The notes under the pieces: model-generated
The model's database searches: none
The model's input: only the letters and a program-made list of their open reading frames with translations
Told to the model about the DNA's origin: nothing
Program-made: the position numbers and the translations under genes
Assembly (NCBI GenBank): GCA_040414855.1
Contig: JBEDUQ010000038.1
Location: forward strand, 62,001 to 126,000
From: DASVXQ01 sp040414855
GTDB taxonomy: Bacteria; Actinomycetota; CALGFH01
Direction: 5' to 3'
DNA length: 64,000 nt
In this document: positions 50,047 through 59,075 of the stretch, piece after piece
Layout: every line of letters starts with the position of its first letter
Position numbering within the stretch: position 1 is the stretch's first letter

Positions 50047-53000
50047 CTACTTCACCTCCACCGGAGACGGAAGGTCCCCGGTCACCGTGGCCTGGTCGTC
50101 TCCGGCATCCAGGGTGCCACCGTCCGGCCGATCGGTGGCCCCCCCGTTCAGTGCATCCGCGCGGTGCGCCCGGCCTCCGCGGCGCGCCTCCCGCAGCCGC
50201 TGGCTGACCACCTTGCTGACCCCACTCCCCTGCATCGACACGCCGTAGAGCGCGTCCGCGGCCTCCATCGTCCGGCGCTGGTGCGAGACGACCAGGAGCT
50301 GGGCGTGCTCCCTGGCGTCCTCCAGCAGGTCGAGGAAGCGGTGCAGGTTGACGTCGTCCAGCGCCGCCTCGACCTCGTCGAGCACGTAGAACGGGCTGGG
50401 ACGGGCGCGAAAGACCGCGAAGCAGAACGCCAGCGCCACCAGGCTCCGCTCGCCGCCAGAGAGCAGCTGGAGGCGCTTGACCTTTTTGCCCGGCGGTCGC
50501 GCCTCGACCTCGACCCCGGTGTTCAGCATGTCCTCGGGGTCGGTGAGCACCAGCCGGCCGTCCCCGCCGGGGAACAGCAGCCGGAAGGTCCGCTCGAACT
50601 CGCGGGCCACGTCCGCGTACGCCTGGCCGAACACCTCACGGACCCGCTCGTCGACCGCCCTGACCACCTTGAGCAGGTCTCTGCGGCTCTCCTTGAGGTC
50701 CTGGAGCTGCCCTGACAGGAAGGTGTAGCGCTCCTCCAGCGCCTTGAACTCCTCCAGCGCCAGCGGGTTCACACGGCCGAGCAGGGCGAGCCGCCGGTCC
50801 AGGGCGGTCGCGATCCGGCGTAGCTCGGCCGTCGGCTGGCGGCGCGGGTCAGCCTCGTCGAGCCGGGCCTTGGTCGCCTCGTCGGGCAGGTACTCCTTCA
50901 GCGCCTCGTCGGGGTCGATCGCGAACTCCTCCACCATCCGCTTGGACAGCTCCTCGACCTTGAGCCTCGCCTCCACCCTGGCCGAGTCGCTCTCGCGGGT
51001 GACGGTGTGGTGCTCCTCCAGCGCGGCGGCGGCCTCGCGCCTGCGAGCGCTGACTTCGGCCAGGCCCGAGCGGGCCGAGCCGAGCGCGCCGGCGAGGCGG
51101 TCGCGCGCCTCCACGGCGCTCGCCAGCGACCGCTCCAGCCTGGTGAGCGCGGCGCTGGCCAGCCGGGCCGACTCGGCGGCGCGGTGGGCGCCTTCGAGCC
51201 GGGCGGCGCGCACATTGGCGCGGCGCCTGGCCGCCTCGACGGCCGCCTCGGCCTGACCGCGGAGGTCGGCAAGACGGTCGGTCAGGATCCGGTGGCGCTC
51301 GCCGACCGCGGCGGCCGCGACCCGTTTCGCCACCGCGACCTGCTCGGCCTGGTCGGCGGCCCGGACGAGCGGCTCACGCGCCCCGGGATCGGGCACCGCG
51401 GGCCCGCCGCCCTCGCCGTTGCGCAGCGCCTGGAGCGCGGCCCGGGCGGTGGCCAGCTCAGCCTCGGAGCGCTCGCCGGCGGCGGCGACCTCGCGACCGC
51501 GGGCGGCCAGCGCGGCCGCCTCGCGGTCCAGAGCGCGGCCCTCCTTCTCGGCGGCCTCGCCGCGCTCGCCCACCGCCCGTGCGGCGGTCTCCGCCTCGCG
51601 ATGGGTGCGGGTGGCGGCGGCGACCTCGGCCTCGAGCCGCTCCAGCTCGGCCTCGGCCGCCTCCAGCTCGGCGGCGGTCCTGGCGGCGGCCTCCTCGGCC
51701 ATGCGCTCGACCTCGGCCGCCTCCTCGGCGGCGCGGCGGGCGGCCAGGCCGCTGGCCTCCGGGACCGCCCCGCCCTCGACCCGTCCGGCCGCGACCAGCT
51801 CGCCGGTGATGGTCACCGCGCGGCGGGCGGGGTGCCTGGCGACCAGCTCCCTGGCCTCCTCCAGCGAGCCGGCCAGCAGCACCCGGTCCAGCAGCACCCG
51901 GGCCACCTCGCCGGCCGGCCCGGTCGCGGTCACCCGGGCGAGCAGCGGCTCGCCCTCTGGCGCGGCGCCGTCGCCGCCTGGACCTGGCGCGGCCTCTCCG
52001 CCTGGTGCGGCGTCTCCGTCCCCGGCGGGACCGGACGCCGCGCCGTCGGGGTGCAGCAGGATCGCCCTGCCGCGGCCGGCGTCCCGCAGCGCGGCGGCGG
52101 CCTCCCCCGCCGCGCCGGTGGAGGCGACCACGATCGCGTCGGCGTCGGCGCCGAGCGCGGCGGCGACGGCGGCCTCGTAGCCGGGCTCGACCGACAGCGC
52201 CCGCGCCAGCGGGCCGACCAGGCCGTCGCGCCCGGCGCGCTCGAGCGCGGTCAGGGCGTCGCCACCGGTCAGCCGCGCGGTCGACTCGAAGGTCTGCCTG
52301 CGGGCCTCGGCGGCGGCGCGCTCGCCCTCCAGGCGCCGCTCCTCGGCGCGCAGGCGCTTGGTGTGGTCGCTGTGGCGGTCGCGCCGCGAGCGGACGGTCG
52401 CCAACGTGTCGCCGCGGGCGGCGGCCTGCTCCTCGGTCGCTTCGGCCTCGGCGCGCAGCTCGTCGACCCGGGCGGCCAGCTCATCGCGTCGGTCCTGGAG
52501 CGAACGGGTTTGGCCCCCCAGGCGGCCCGATTCGTCCTGGAGCTGCTCGATGGTCCGCTCCAGGCCGGCGATCTGGGCGGCCAGCCGGACCTCCCGCTCA
52601 TGGGTTCGCGCGCGGTCGCGCTCGGCGTCGGCGGCCGCCTGGTCATGGACGGCCAGGGCATCCCGGGACCGGCCACGCACGGCGTCGGCGCCATCGGCCG
52701 CCTCGCGGGCGACGGTCAGCTCGGCCTCAACCCCGGCCAGCTCCGCCTCGACCTCTCCGGCCTCGCGGTCGAGGTCGGCCGGTGAGCGGCCCTCGTCCTC
52801 GTCGGCGAGCGGCTGGGCGAGGTGGCGGGCGCGCTCCTCGGCCAGCGCCATGGTGCCGCGCAGGCGCTCCCTGACGGTGTCGAGCCGGTGGGCCGTCTCG
52901 CCGGCGCGCGCGGCCATCGGCTCCTGCTCGTCGAGGATCCCCTGGAGCCGCGACTCCTCGCCCTGGGCGGCCTGGCGGGCCTCCTCCAGCTCGGCGAGCC

Positions 53001-53760
53001 TGGCGTTGAAGCGGTCCTCCTCGGCCTCGAGCGCGACCGAGCGCTCGCGCGCGGCCAGCAGCTCCCTGGAGCGCAGCACCAGCCGGACCTCGCGCAGCTC
53101 GGCGGCCACCTCGGCGGCCTTGCGGGCGGTCTCGGCCTGCTGCTGGAGCGGCTTGAGCTGGCGCCGCAGCTCGCCAACCAGGTCGGAGAGCCGGACCAGG
53201 TGCTGCTCCATGCCGGCGAGCTTGCGCAGCGCCTTCTCCTTGCGGCGCCGGTGCTTGTAGATGCCGGCGGCCTCCTCGATGGCGCCGCGGCGGTCCTCCG
53301 GGCGCGCCTGGAGCACGTCCTCCAGCCGGTTCTGGCCGACGATGGTGTGCAGCTCCCTGCCGATGCCGCTGTCCGAGAGCAGCTCCTGCACGTCCAGCAG
53401 CCGGCAGGGGGTGCCGTTGATCGAGTACTCGCTCTCGCCCGAGCGGTACAGCAGGCGGGCGATGGTGACCTCGGTGAAGTCGATCGGCAGCAGGCCGGAG
53501 CTGTTGTCGATGGTGAGGGCGACCTCGGCGCGGCCGAGCGCGGTGCGGCTGCCGGTGCCGGCGAAGATCACGTCCTCCATCCGGGCGCTGCGCAGCGACT
53601 TGGTGCCCTGCTCGCCCAGCACCCAGGAGATCGCGTCGACCACGTTGGACTTGCCCGACCCGTTGGGCCCCACGATCACGGTGATCCCGGGTTCGAAGTC
53701 AAGGACGGTCTTGTCCGCGAACGACTTGAAGCCGCGGAGTGTGAGCGACTTGAGGAACAC
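50047..53760 (-). CDS. smc: Chromosome segregation ATPase SMC
   Basis: 1237 residues. FKSFADKT and Walker A GPNGSGKS (31-38) are at the N-terminus, two long coiled coils flank a hinge near 510-650, and LLSGGERSLVALAF with VLDEVEAALDD forms the C-terminal signature and Walker B. A Gly/Pro-rich insert is seen in the hinge region (about 595-625). SMC dimers with ScpAB compact and align chromosome arms. The GTG at 53760 gives the canonical start FLKSLTLRGF; another GTG at 53805 is possible, since neither has a good ribosome-binding site. The C-terminal 60 residues are a poorly conserved tail. Confidence 0.96.
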   Translation of the reverse strand: MFLKSLTLRGFKSFADKTVLDFEPGITVIVGPNGSGKSNVVDAISWVLGEQGTKSLRSARMEDVIFAGTGSRTALGRAEVALTIDNSSGLLPIDFTEVTIARLLYRSGESEYSINGTPCRLLDVQELLSDSGIGRELHTIVGQNRLEDVLQARPEDRRGAIEEAAGIYKHRRRKEKALRKLAGMEQHLVRLSDLVGELRRQLKPLQQQAETARKAAEVAAELREVRLVLRSRELLAARERSVALEAEEDRFNARLAELEEARQAAQGEESRLQGILDEQEPMAARAGETAHRLDTVRERLRGTMALAEERARHLAQPLADEDEGRSPADLDREAGEVEAELAGVEAELTVAREAADGADAVRGRSRDALAVHDQAAADAERDRARTHEREVRLAAQIAGLERTIEQLQDESGRLGGQTRSLQDRRDELAARVDELRAEAEATEEQAAARGDTLATVRSRRDRHSDHTKRLRAEERRLEGERAAAEARRQTFESTARLTGGDALTALERAGRDGLVGPLARALSVEPGYEAAVAAALGADADAIVVASTGAAGEAAAALRDAGRGRAILLHPDGAASGPAGDGDAAPGGEAAPGPGGDGAAPEGEPLLARVTATGPAGEVARVLLDRVLLAGSLEEARELVARHPARRAVTITGELVAAGRVEGGAVPEASGLAARRAAEEAAEVERMAEEAAARTAAELEAAEAELERLEAEVAAATRTHREAETAARAVGERGEAAEKEGRALDREAAALAARGREVAAAGERSEAELATARAALQALRNGEGGGPAVPDPGAREPLVRAADQAEQVAVAKRVAAAAVGERHRILTDRLADLRGQAEAAVEAARRRANVRAARLEGAHRAAESARLASAALTRLERSLASAVEARDRLAGALGSARSGLAEVSARRREAAAALEEHHTVTRESDSARVEARLKVEELSKRMVEEFAIDPDEALKEYLPDEATKARLDEADPRRQPTAELRRIATALDRRLALLGRVNPLALEEFKALEERYTFLSGQLQDLKESRRDLLKVVRAVDERVREVFGQAYADVAREFERTFRLLFPGGDGRLVLTDPEDMLNTGVEVEARPPGKKVKRLQLLSGGERSLVALAFCFAVFRARPSPFYVLDEVEAALDDVNLHRFLDLLEDAREHAQLLVVSHQRRTMEAADALYGVSMQGSGVSKVVSQRLREARRGGRAHRADALNGGATDRPDGGTLDAGDDQATVTGDLPSPVEVK

Positions 53761-53879
53761 GCGTCTAGCCGGGAACCTTTCGATCCGCTGGTCATCGGGC
53801 CGCACCGCTCATGATGCCGTAGCCCCACGACAGATGCGGCGCAAAGCGGTTCAAGCGACGACCGCTCGGGCGACGGCGC

Positions 53880-53889
53880 AGTCTAGCAC
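53880..53889 (-). promoter_or_regulatory. Extended -10 promoter element for smc-ftsY
   Basis: GTGCTAGACT on the minus strand fits TGnTAnnnT with the shared GTGCTA core, 120 nt before the smc start. No clear -35. Confidence 0.45.
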
Positions 53890-53992
53890 GCGCCCCTTCT
53901 TCGCCGGGGGACGCGCCCGAACTAATGAATCCTTATGACCCAAGACAGGAGAAACTTCGCAGTCTCTGACGTTGACGGAACCAAAGCCATTC

Positions 53993-54031
53993 TGGCGAAA
54001 AGAAAAGGGGGCCCTCTGAAATGAGGACCCC
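53993..54031 (-). terminator. Intrinsic terminator after the small coiled-coil gene
   Basis: On the minus strand a 9-bp stem GGGGTCCTC/GAGGGCCCC, with one G-T pair, is followed by CCTTTTCTTTTC. It lies 20 nt past the stop at 54052 and is one of the clearest Rho-independent terminators in the window. Confidence 0.85.
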
Positions 54032-54051
54032 TAACAAACGAAAACCCTGGT

Positions 54052-54300
54052 TCAGGCCAGGGCTGCTTCCTTTTTCGTCGAGCTCCGGAGCTCCTCGACG
54101 TCACGAAGGGCAATCTCCTGCTCAGCGACCGCAAGAGCGCGCTCGAGCTCGGCAACACGCGCCTTGAGGGCGTTCAGCTCCCGCAGGATAAGATATGCGG
54201 GCGGCTGCCCGACAAAGCCCATGAGCGCCTTCGACACCGGGAAGGTCCTCCCCTCAGCAACGACCTCATCGTCCGTTGCAATCCAAGTCCGCTCGGCCAC
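54052..54300 (-). CDS. Small coiled-coil protein of unknown function
   Basis: 82 residues from GTG at 54300. It begins AERTWIATDDEVVAEGRTFP and ends in a heptad-like helix ALKARVAELERALAVAEQEI that should form a coiled coil. I do not recognise a family. Base composition is lower in GC than the flanking genes. It has its own promoter (54471-54499) and a strong terminator, so it is a one-gene unit. The start is uncertain: no good ribosome-binding site precedes the GTG, and the frame is open upstream to 54519, beyond the promoter. It may be a transferred or fast-evolving gene. Confidence 0.6.
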   Translation of the reverse strand: MAERTWIATDDEVVAEGRTFPVSKALMGFVGQPPAYLILRELNALKARVAELERALAVAEQEIALRDVEELRSSTKKEAALA

Positions 54301-54470
54301 GGCTACTGACCAGCAACGCCGAACGGAAATCCGACGGTTTGCTACTTCTGTTGGCTCTCTGGGTGAGGAAGGCCAAGGCGGTACCTGACGCTCGTCCCGC
54401 CGGTGGGATCGACGTCGACCGTGCCACGTACCGCGCTCAGGCAGTTCCAGAGACGTGATTTCACAAGCGG

Positions 54471-54499
54471 ACGATACCATGTTTTCGTAGATACGCCAA
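54471..54499 (-). promoter_or_regulatory. Promoter of the small coiled-coil gene
   Basis: Minus strand: -35 TTGGCG (54494-54499), a 17-bp spacer, and -10 TATCGT (54471-54476) preceded by TGG, an extended -10. The predicted start site is near 54464, leaving a leader of about 160 nt before the GTG at 54300. The 54301-54557 stretch otherwise has no supportable gene. Confidence 0.6.
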
Positions 54500-54557
54500 G
54501 TAGCGTAAGGGCTGTACAAGCGTTGTGGCGCGGCGCGGAAGGCTTGCCAAACAACGC

Positions 54558-54833
54558 CTAACGCCAGGAAAACGAGCCAAACTCGCCGGTCGGTTCGAGC
54601 CGCTCGCTTTCCAGATGATCCACTCTTGCTGGACGTGGTCCACCACGAAGAAACACTTCAAGCTGGTCGAGTTTTTCGGACGCTCCCTCAGCCTCCACGT
54701 AAACCGACCCATCGGGCCGATTCTCGACGAAGCCCTTCAGTCCGAGATCCTCCGCGGCCCGGATGACGCCGTACCGGAAGCCGACCCCCTGGACGAGGCC
54801 GTGGACCCGCGCGCGCAGCCGTTGCTCAGCCAT
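54558..54833 (-). CDS. acyP: Acylphosphatase
   Basis: 91 residues, normal length. VHGLVQGVGFRYGV holds the phosphate cradle and catalytic R20, and KGFVENRPDGSV supplies N38. It hydrolyses acyl phosphates; its physiological role in bacteria is not settled. The place next to smc and fpg matches Mycobacterium. ATG at 54833 lies 22 nt after the L,D-transpeptidase stop. Confidence 0.94.
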   Translation of the reverse strand: MAEQRLRARVHGLVQGVGFRYGVIRAAEDLGLKGFVENRPDGSVYVEAEGASEKLDQLEVFLRGGPRPARVDHLESERLEPTGEFGSFSWR

Positions 54834-54855
54834 GCCGGGAGGCTATCAGACGACC

Positions 54856-55662
54856 TCAGGCGCGGATCTGGACCGGCGAGCCGGGCGGGAGCAGCCTGGC
54901 GAGCGTCGAGATCGCCGGGTTGGACAGGCGCACGCACCCGTGCGACACCGCGCGCCCGAGCTCGGACGCGTTGGCGGTGCCATGCAGGGCGATCTGGCCG
55001 TCGCCGGTGCCGAACTGGTCGAAGACCTCGGAGTAGGCCGACAGCCCCAGCGCCCAGGCACCGTAGACCCTGGAGATCTCGGGCGGGCGCAGCTTCACGG
55101 TCACGAAGAAGCGGCCGGTGGGCGTCGGCGTGGAGCCGGTGCCGATGGCGACCGGGAAGCTGCCGATCGCGTCGACGCCCCGGTAGAGGGTCAGGCGCCG
55201 CGCCGACAGGTCGACCTCGGCGCTGTTGGGGCGCGGCGCGGTGGTCACCTGCGAGGCCGGCAGCCAGCCGCTCGACTCGTTGGGGCGCCTTGGCAGCAGC
55301 ACCCGGTACCAGAGCTGGCCGTCGACCCTGCGGGCCTCACGGACCAGGAAGGGCGTCGGCGTGCCCCAGACCAGCTTGGCGGGCAGCGACTGGAGCAGCC
55401 TGCCGCCGCCGGGCTGGGAGCGGACGGCCACCTCGCCGCGGGCGATCGCGGCGTAGGCGGCGGCGTCGCCGAGCCGAACCGGACCGTCGGCCGCGGCCGC
55501 CGTGGGCTTTGGGATCGCGGGCCGGCTGACGGCGGGCCCCGGGGTGGGCGAGGTAGGGTGGGTGGATCGCGAGCAGCCGCCCGCGACCAGGGCGACGCAG
55601 GCTATCGCGAGCAGCGGAAGGCGTTGGCCTGGGGCCACGCGCCGTGGGGGGCGGGAGCGCAT
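54856..55662 (-). CDS. L,D-transpeptidase (YkuD) lipoprotein
   Basis: 268 residues. A signal peptide ends in the lipobox LVAGGC with lipidated C30. A Thr/Pro-rich linker and an SH3-like segment (about 65-140) precede the YkuD domain (about 148-268) with H227 in ALHGTA and catalytic C243 in SHGCVRLSN. Such enzymes make 3-3 peptidoglycan crosslinks or attach proteins to the wall. ATG at 55662 is 2 nt past the Fpg-like gene's stop; a GTG at 55677 would overlap it. Confidence 0.93.
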   Translation of the reverse strand: MRSRPPRRVAPGQRLPLLAIACVALVAGGCSRSTHPTSPTPGPAVSRPAIPKPTAAAADGPVRLGDAAAYAAIARGEVAVRSQPGGGRLLQSLPAKLVWGTPTPFLVREARRVDGQLWYRVLLPRRPNESSGWLPASQVTTAPRPNSAEVDLSARRLTLYRGVDAIGSFPVAIGTGSTPTPTGRFFVTVKLRPPEISRVYGAWALGLSAYSEVFDQFGTGDGQIALHGTANASELGRAVSHGCVRLSNPAISTLARLLPPGSPVQIRA

Positions 55663-55664
55663 GG

Positions 55665-56501
55665 TCAACTCTGGCACCTCGGGCAGAAGTACGTCCGATC
55701 GGTTTCATCGAGCTCTTCGACGACCAACGGGGTGCGACAGCGCCTGCACGGCTGGCCTTCGCGTTGGTACGCATTGAGCTGGTTCTGATATTCACCCTTG
55801 TTGCCGTGTAAGTCGAGCCAGAGGTCCTCGCCGACCGAGGTGCCCCGCAGCCGCACGGCCTCGTGGACCACCTCCTGGATCGCCCGGTACAGGCGCCGGA
55901 TCTCCTGCGGCGACAGGGTCGCCGTGTCGCGGTCCCAGCGCAGCCCGCTGAGCCACAGGATCTCGTCGGCGTAGAGCGGCCCGATGCCGCCGATCAGCTC
56001 GCCGCCGACCAGCAGCGGACGCAGCCTGGCATGCCGCGACAGCAGCGCGGTGCCGAGCGACTGCCAGGTGAACGCGTCGGTGAGCGGGTCGATCGCACCC
56101 TTGCGCGGCTCGCCGAGCTGGTCCAGCTCGCCCTTGCCGGCGACGAACAGCTCAGCCTCGACTGGAAGGTTCAGGTAGCGGAGCCCGCCGCCGACCGCGA
56201 AGGTGATCACCGCGTCGGTGCCGGGCTCCAGCGGCGCGCTGCTCCGCTCGCGCCGCAGCCGGCCGCTCTCGCCGAGCGCCGAGACCAGCGCCTCGCCGGA
56301 CTCCAGGGAGACGACCAGGTAGAGGCCGCGCCGCTCGACGCCGGCGACGCGCGCGGTGAGCAGCCGTTTGCCGAATTCCTTGCGGTTGCGGTGACGGCGA
56401 ACGATGCGGGCGGCCTTGACCTCGACGCCGGTGATCTTCCGGCCGACGATCTCGTTCTCCAGATCGATCCGAAGGGTCTCGACCTCGGGCAGCTCGGGCA
56501 C
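55665..56501 (-). CDS. Fpg/MutM-family protein lacking key catalytic residues
   Basis: 278 residues. MPELPEVETL keeps P2 and E3, the helix-two-turn-helix region and the zinc finger CRRC-x17-CPRC are present, so it belongs to the Fpg/Nei glycosylases. However the beta-hairpin lysine is leucine (ERRGLYLVV, L60), the methionine of LGMSG is glutamate (LGESG), the DPRRFG loop is NLPVEAE, and the GIGN asparagine is proline (IGGIGPLYADE). Activity on oxidised purines is therefore doubtful. It may bind lesions or have changed specificity. A second family member lies 115 nt upstream. Confidence 0.85.
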   Translation of the reverse strand: MPELPEVETLRIDLENEIVGRKITGVEVKAARIVRRHRNRKEFGKRLLTARVAGVERRGLYLVVSLESGEALVSALGESGRLRRERSSAPLEPGTDAVITFAVGGGLRYLNLPVEAELFVAGKGELDQLGEPRKGAIDPLTDAFTWQSLGTALLSRHARLRPLLVGGELIGGIGPLYADEILWLSGLRWDRDTATLSPQEIRRLYRAIQEVVHEAVRLRGTSVGEDLWLDLHGNKGEYQNQLNAYQREGQPCRRCRTPLVVEELDETDRTYFCPRCQS

Positions 56502-56615
56502 AACCCCCTCCCAATGCGCGCCGGACGTGCGGCGTGCAGAGGGCGTGCAGTGTAAGTCACCGCACCCGCCAGTGCACGCATCTCGGATGAGCCGGCAATC
56601 TCCCCAACCGCGGCG

Positions 56616-57503
56616 TCAGCGGAGGAACCGGCTCCTGCGGCGATCGGCAAGCACCCGACCGCCAGTCTGGCAGGTCGGGCAGTACGAGGTCTCGCGCTGG
56701 CCCATCCAGACCGAGCGGATGGTGTCGCCGCAGACGAAGCACGGCTCACCCGCGCGCCCGTGGACCGCGAACAGCCGCTCGGCGGCCTTCGGGATCTGGA
56801 TCGCCCCGCCCACCTGCTCGGCCATGGTCCCGCGCGCCTCGGTGAGCACCGCGACCAGGGCGCTGTGCAGGCGCTCGACCTCGGCCCTGTCGAGCCGCTC
56901 CGGCCGCGCGAACGGCGACATCCGCGCCCGGTGCAGCACCTCGTCGCTCCAGGCGTTGCCGACGCCGGACATCCCGCGCTGATCGGTCAACATGCCTTTG
57001 AGGGTATGTCCACCGGCGGCGAGGATCCCGGCGAGGACCTCGACGGTGAAGTCGGGGTCGAGCGGCTCCGGTCCGAGCGCGTCGAGGCCGGGCACCTGGT
57101 CGAGCGAGCGCACCAGCCAGACCGCGGCGCGCCGCTGGGTGGAGCCCTCGGTCATCGACAGCACCTGACCGCCCTCCAGATCGATGGTCAGCACGGCAAT
57201 CTTGCGCGACGCGGGCTTAGGCCCGAGTGAGATCCGCCCGCCGAGCGAGAGGTGCATGACCAGATAGCGACGACCGTCCTGATCGTCGGCCGCGGCGCCG
57301 CCCGCCGGCGGCTCCAGCTCCAACCAGACGTACTTCGCCTTCCGTCCGGCGCCGGCAATGGTCCAGCCGACCAGCGAGTCGATCGGCGGGTCGAAGGTCT
57401 TGAGGGCCGCCACCGACACCACTCGCACCGCCCGCACGCCCACGCCCTTGAGCTGGGCCGCGAGGTTCTCGGCGAGTACGTCGAGCTCCGGCAGTTCCGG
57501 CAT
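56616..57503 (-). CDS. Fpg/Nei-family DNA glycosylase
   Basis: 295 residues. MPELPELDVL gives P2 and E3, K57 lies in GRKAKYVWLEL, GMSGVGNAWSDEVL has the DNA-contacting asparagine, and the zinc finger CFVCG-x13-CPTC is present. It excises oxidised bases and cuts the resulting abasic site. The MSG and RRF loops deviate (HLSLGG and STQRRAAVW), so the preferred lesion is uncertain between Fpg and Nei. Residues 65-80 hold a short Ala/Gly/Asp insert. It lies next to rnc, where Mycobacterium has its fpg. Confidence 0.88.
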   Translation of the reverse strand: MPELPELDVLAENLAAQLKGVGVRAVRVVSVAALKTFDPPIDSLVGWTIAGAGRKAKYVWLELEPPAGGAAADDQDGRRYLVMHLSLGGRISLGPKPASRKIAVLTIDLEGGQVLSMTEGSTQRRAAVWLVRSLDQVPGLDALGPEPLDPDFTVEVLAGILAAGGHTLKGMLTDQRGMSGVGNAWSDEVLHRARMSPFARPERLDRAEVERLHSALVAVLTEARGTMAEQVGGAIQIPKAAERLFAVHGRAGEPCFVCGDTIRSVWMGQRETSYCPTCQTGGRVLADRRRSRFLR

Positions 57504-57528
57504 TGCGCTCCGCCTACTTGCGTCCGGC

Positions 57529-58326
57529 CTACTTGGCCTTGTCGTCCTTGCCAGCGGCGGCGGCGCCGGCCTTGCCCGTGCCGGTGCCCCCGTCCTGGGC
57601 CTCGGCCTTGCCGTTGCCCGCCGAGGTGGTGCCGGCGATCATCTGCGAGGCCGCCAGCGTCTCGAACGCCTCCTGCGCGGCGTTCTGCTCGGCCTCCTTC
57701 TTGGAGCGGCCCTGTCCGGTGCCGTAGGAGCGCCCCGCCACCGAGACGGTAGCCGTGAAGCGCTTGGCGTGGTCAGGGCCCTCCTCCTCGATCGAGTAGG
57801 AGGGCATGCCGCCGAGGCTGCTGGCGGCCAGCTCCTGGAGCGAGGTCTTGTAGTCGAGCGCGGCGCCCCGTCCGGCGGCCTCCATCACCCGCGCCTCGAA
57901 CAGGCGGCGGATCAGGCTCGCGGTGCGCGGCAGCCCGCGGTCGAGGTAGATCGCGCCGAGCAGCGCCTCGAGCGTGTCGGCGAGGATCGAGGACTTGTCG
58001 CGGCCGCCGGACAGCTCCTCGCCCCGCCCGAGCCGGACCGCGTCGCCCACGGCAAGCTCGCGGGCGACGTCGGCGAGCACGTTCATGTTCACGGTCGCCG
58101 CGCGCAGCTTGGCGAGCTGCCCCTCGGGCAGGTCCGGGAACGCCCGATAGATCAGGTCGGTGATGACCACTCCGAGGACCGCGTCTCCGAGGAACTCGAG
58201 CCGCTCGTTGGTCGGCAGGCCGCCGTGCTCGTAGGCGTAGGAACGGTGGGTCAGGGCCCAGGTGTAGAGCTCCTGGTTCCCGAAGCGGACCCCGAGCGCC
58301 TTCTCGAGCGGAAGCCGCTTAGTCAA
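57529..58326 (-). CDS. rnc: Ribonuclease III
   Basis: 265 residues. The nuclease domain shows NERLEFLGDAVLGVV and DTLEALLGAIYLD, and the double-stranded RNA-binding domain ends with GQGRSKKEAEQNAAQEAFE. It processes rRNA precursors and cuts structured mRNAs. TTG at 58326 is chosen: it overlaps the rpmF stop by 8 nt and GAGG lies just ahead; no ATG is available. A 35-residue Gly/Ala/Lys tail ends the protein. Confidence 0.94.
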   Translation of the reverse strand: MTKRLPLEKALGVRFGNQELYTWALTHRSYAYEHGGLPTNERLEFLGDAVLGVVITDLIYRAFPDLPEGQLAKLRAATVNMNVLADVARELAVGDAVRLGRGEELSGGRDKSSILADTLEALLGAIYLDRGLPRTASLIRRLFEARVMEAAGRGAALDYKTSLQELAASSLGGMPSYSIEEEGPDHAKRFTATVSVAGRSYGTGQGRSKKEAEQNAAQEAFETLAASQMIAGTTSAGNGKAEAQDGGTGTGKAGAAAAGKDDKAK

Positions 58327-58495
58327 CCTCAATGACCTGGCGGCCACCGTAATACCCACAGTTCTGGCAGACCGCGTGCGGCAGCTTGGCCTGCCGGCAC
58401 TGTGGACAGGCGGCGTAGGTCGGCGCGCTGGACTTCCAGTGCGCGCGGCGCTGGCGCGCCTTCGCGCGCGGCGTCTTCCGCTTCGGGACGGGCAT
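58319..58495 (-). CDS. rpmF: 50S ribosomal protein L32
   Basis: 58 residues. It begins MPVPKRKTPRAKARQRRAHW and has the zinc-ribbon cysteines ACPQC and CQNCG, so it is the zinc-binding form of L32. ATG at 58495 has AGGAGGAAC ahead. It ends with TAA at 58319, overlapping the start of rnc. DUF177 lies just upstream, the near-universal partner of rpmF. Confidence 0.96.
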   Translation of the reverse strand: MPVPKRKTPRAKARQRRAHWKSSAPTYAACPQCRQAKLPHAVCQNCGYYGGRQVIEVD

Positions 58496-58511
58496 CTGTT
58501 CCTCCTGTCGG

Positions 58512-59075
58512 TTACGTCTGGGTGTTGCCGTTCTGGCCTCGGCCGCGATCGTCGAGGTCCAGCTCGGCGAGGGCCGCCCAGCGGGGATCGATCGCTCCCT
58601 GCTCGTGGCCGCAGTCGGTGAGGTTGCGGTCGGCGCCGCACTGCTGGCACAGGCCCGCGCAGTCGGGCCGGCACAGCGGCGCGGACGGGAAGGCGAGCAC
58701 GATCGCGTCCCGCGCCATGGCGTCCAGCGGCAGCTGGTCGTCGGGGAGCACCGCGTAGCCCTCGTCGTCGGCGTCGCGGGGGTCGAGCGCGAACAGCTCG
58801 CGCACGTCCACCCGCACCTGGTGGTCGGTCACCCGCAGGCAGCGCGCGCACTCCAGCTTGGCCGGCACGCTCACCTGGCCGGTGACCAGCAGCCCCTCGA
58901 CCACCGAATCGATCTCGGCGTCGACGGTGATCTCCTCGTTCGGCTCCACCCAGGCGACCGGCGTGGTCAGATCGGGCAGCGGGCCGCGCCGGACCACATG
59001 CTTGTGCGCTCCGGGCTGGTTGAGAAGCTCGCGGACGTCCACCGCGAGCGCTGGTGCTGCTGCTTGCTTGCTCAT
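58512..59075 (-). CDS. DUF177/YceD family protein
   Basis: 187 residues. The DUF177 core shows KLECARCLRVTDHQVRVDVRE and the zinc-like CRPDCAGLCQQCG-x6-DCGHE end. The family is required for normal 23S rRNA levels in plants and bacteria and is always upstream of rpmF. ATG at 59075 is chosen over upstream starts because homology begins there. CTGCTACCCT, an extended -10-like element, lies 130 nt upstream. Confidence 0.92.
   Translation of the reverse strand: MSKQAAAPALAVDVRELLNQPGAHKHVVRRGPLPDLTTPVAWVEPNEEITVDAEIDSVVEGLLVTGQVSVPAKLECARCLRVTDHQVRVDVRELFALDPRDADDEGYAVLPDDQLPLDAMARDAIVLAFPSAPLCRPDCAGLCQQCGADRNLTDCGHEQGAIDPRWAALAELDLDDRGRGQNGNTQT

Noticed and set aside
53922..54158. A 78-codon minus-strand frame across the terminator
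   Set aside because: It crosses a strong Rho-independent terminator and overlaps the better-supported 54052-54300 gene in another frame.
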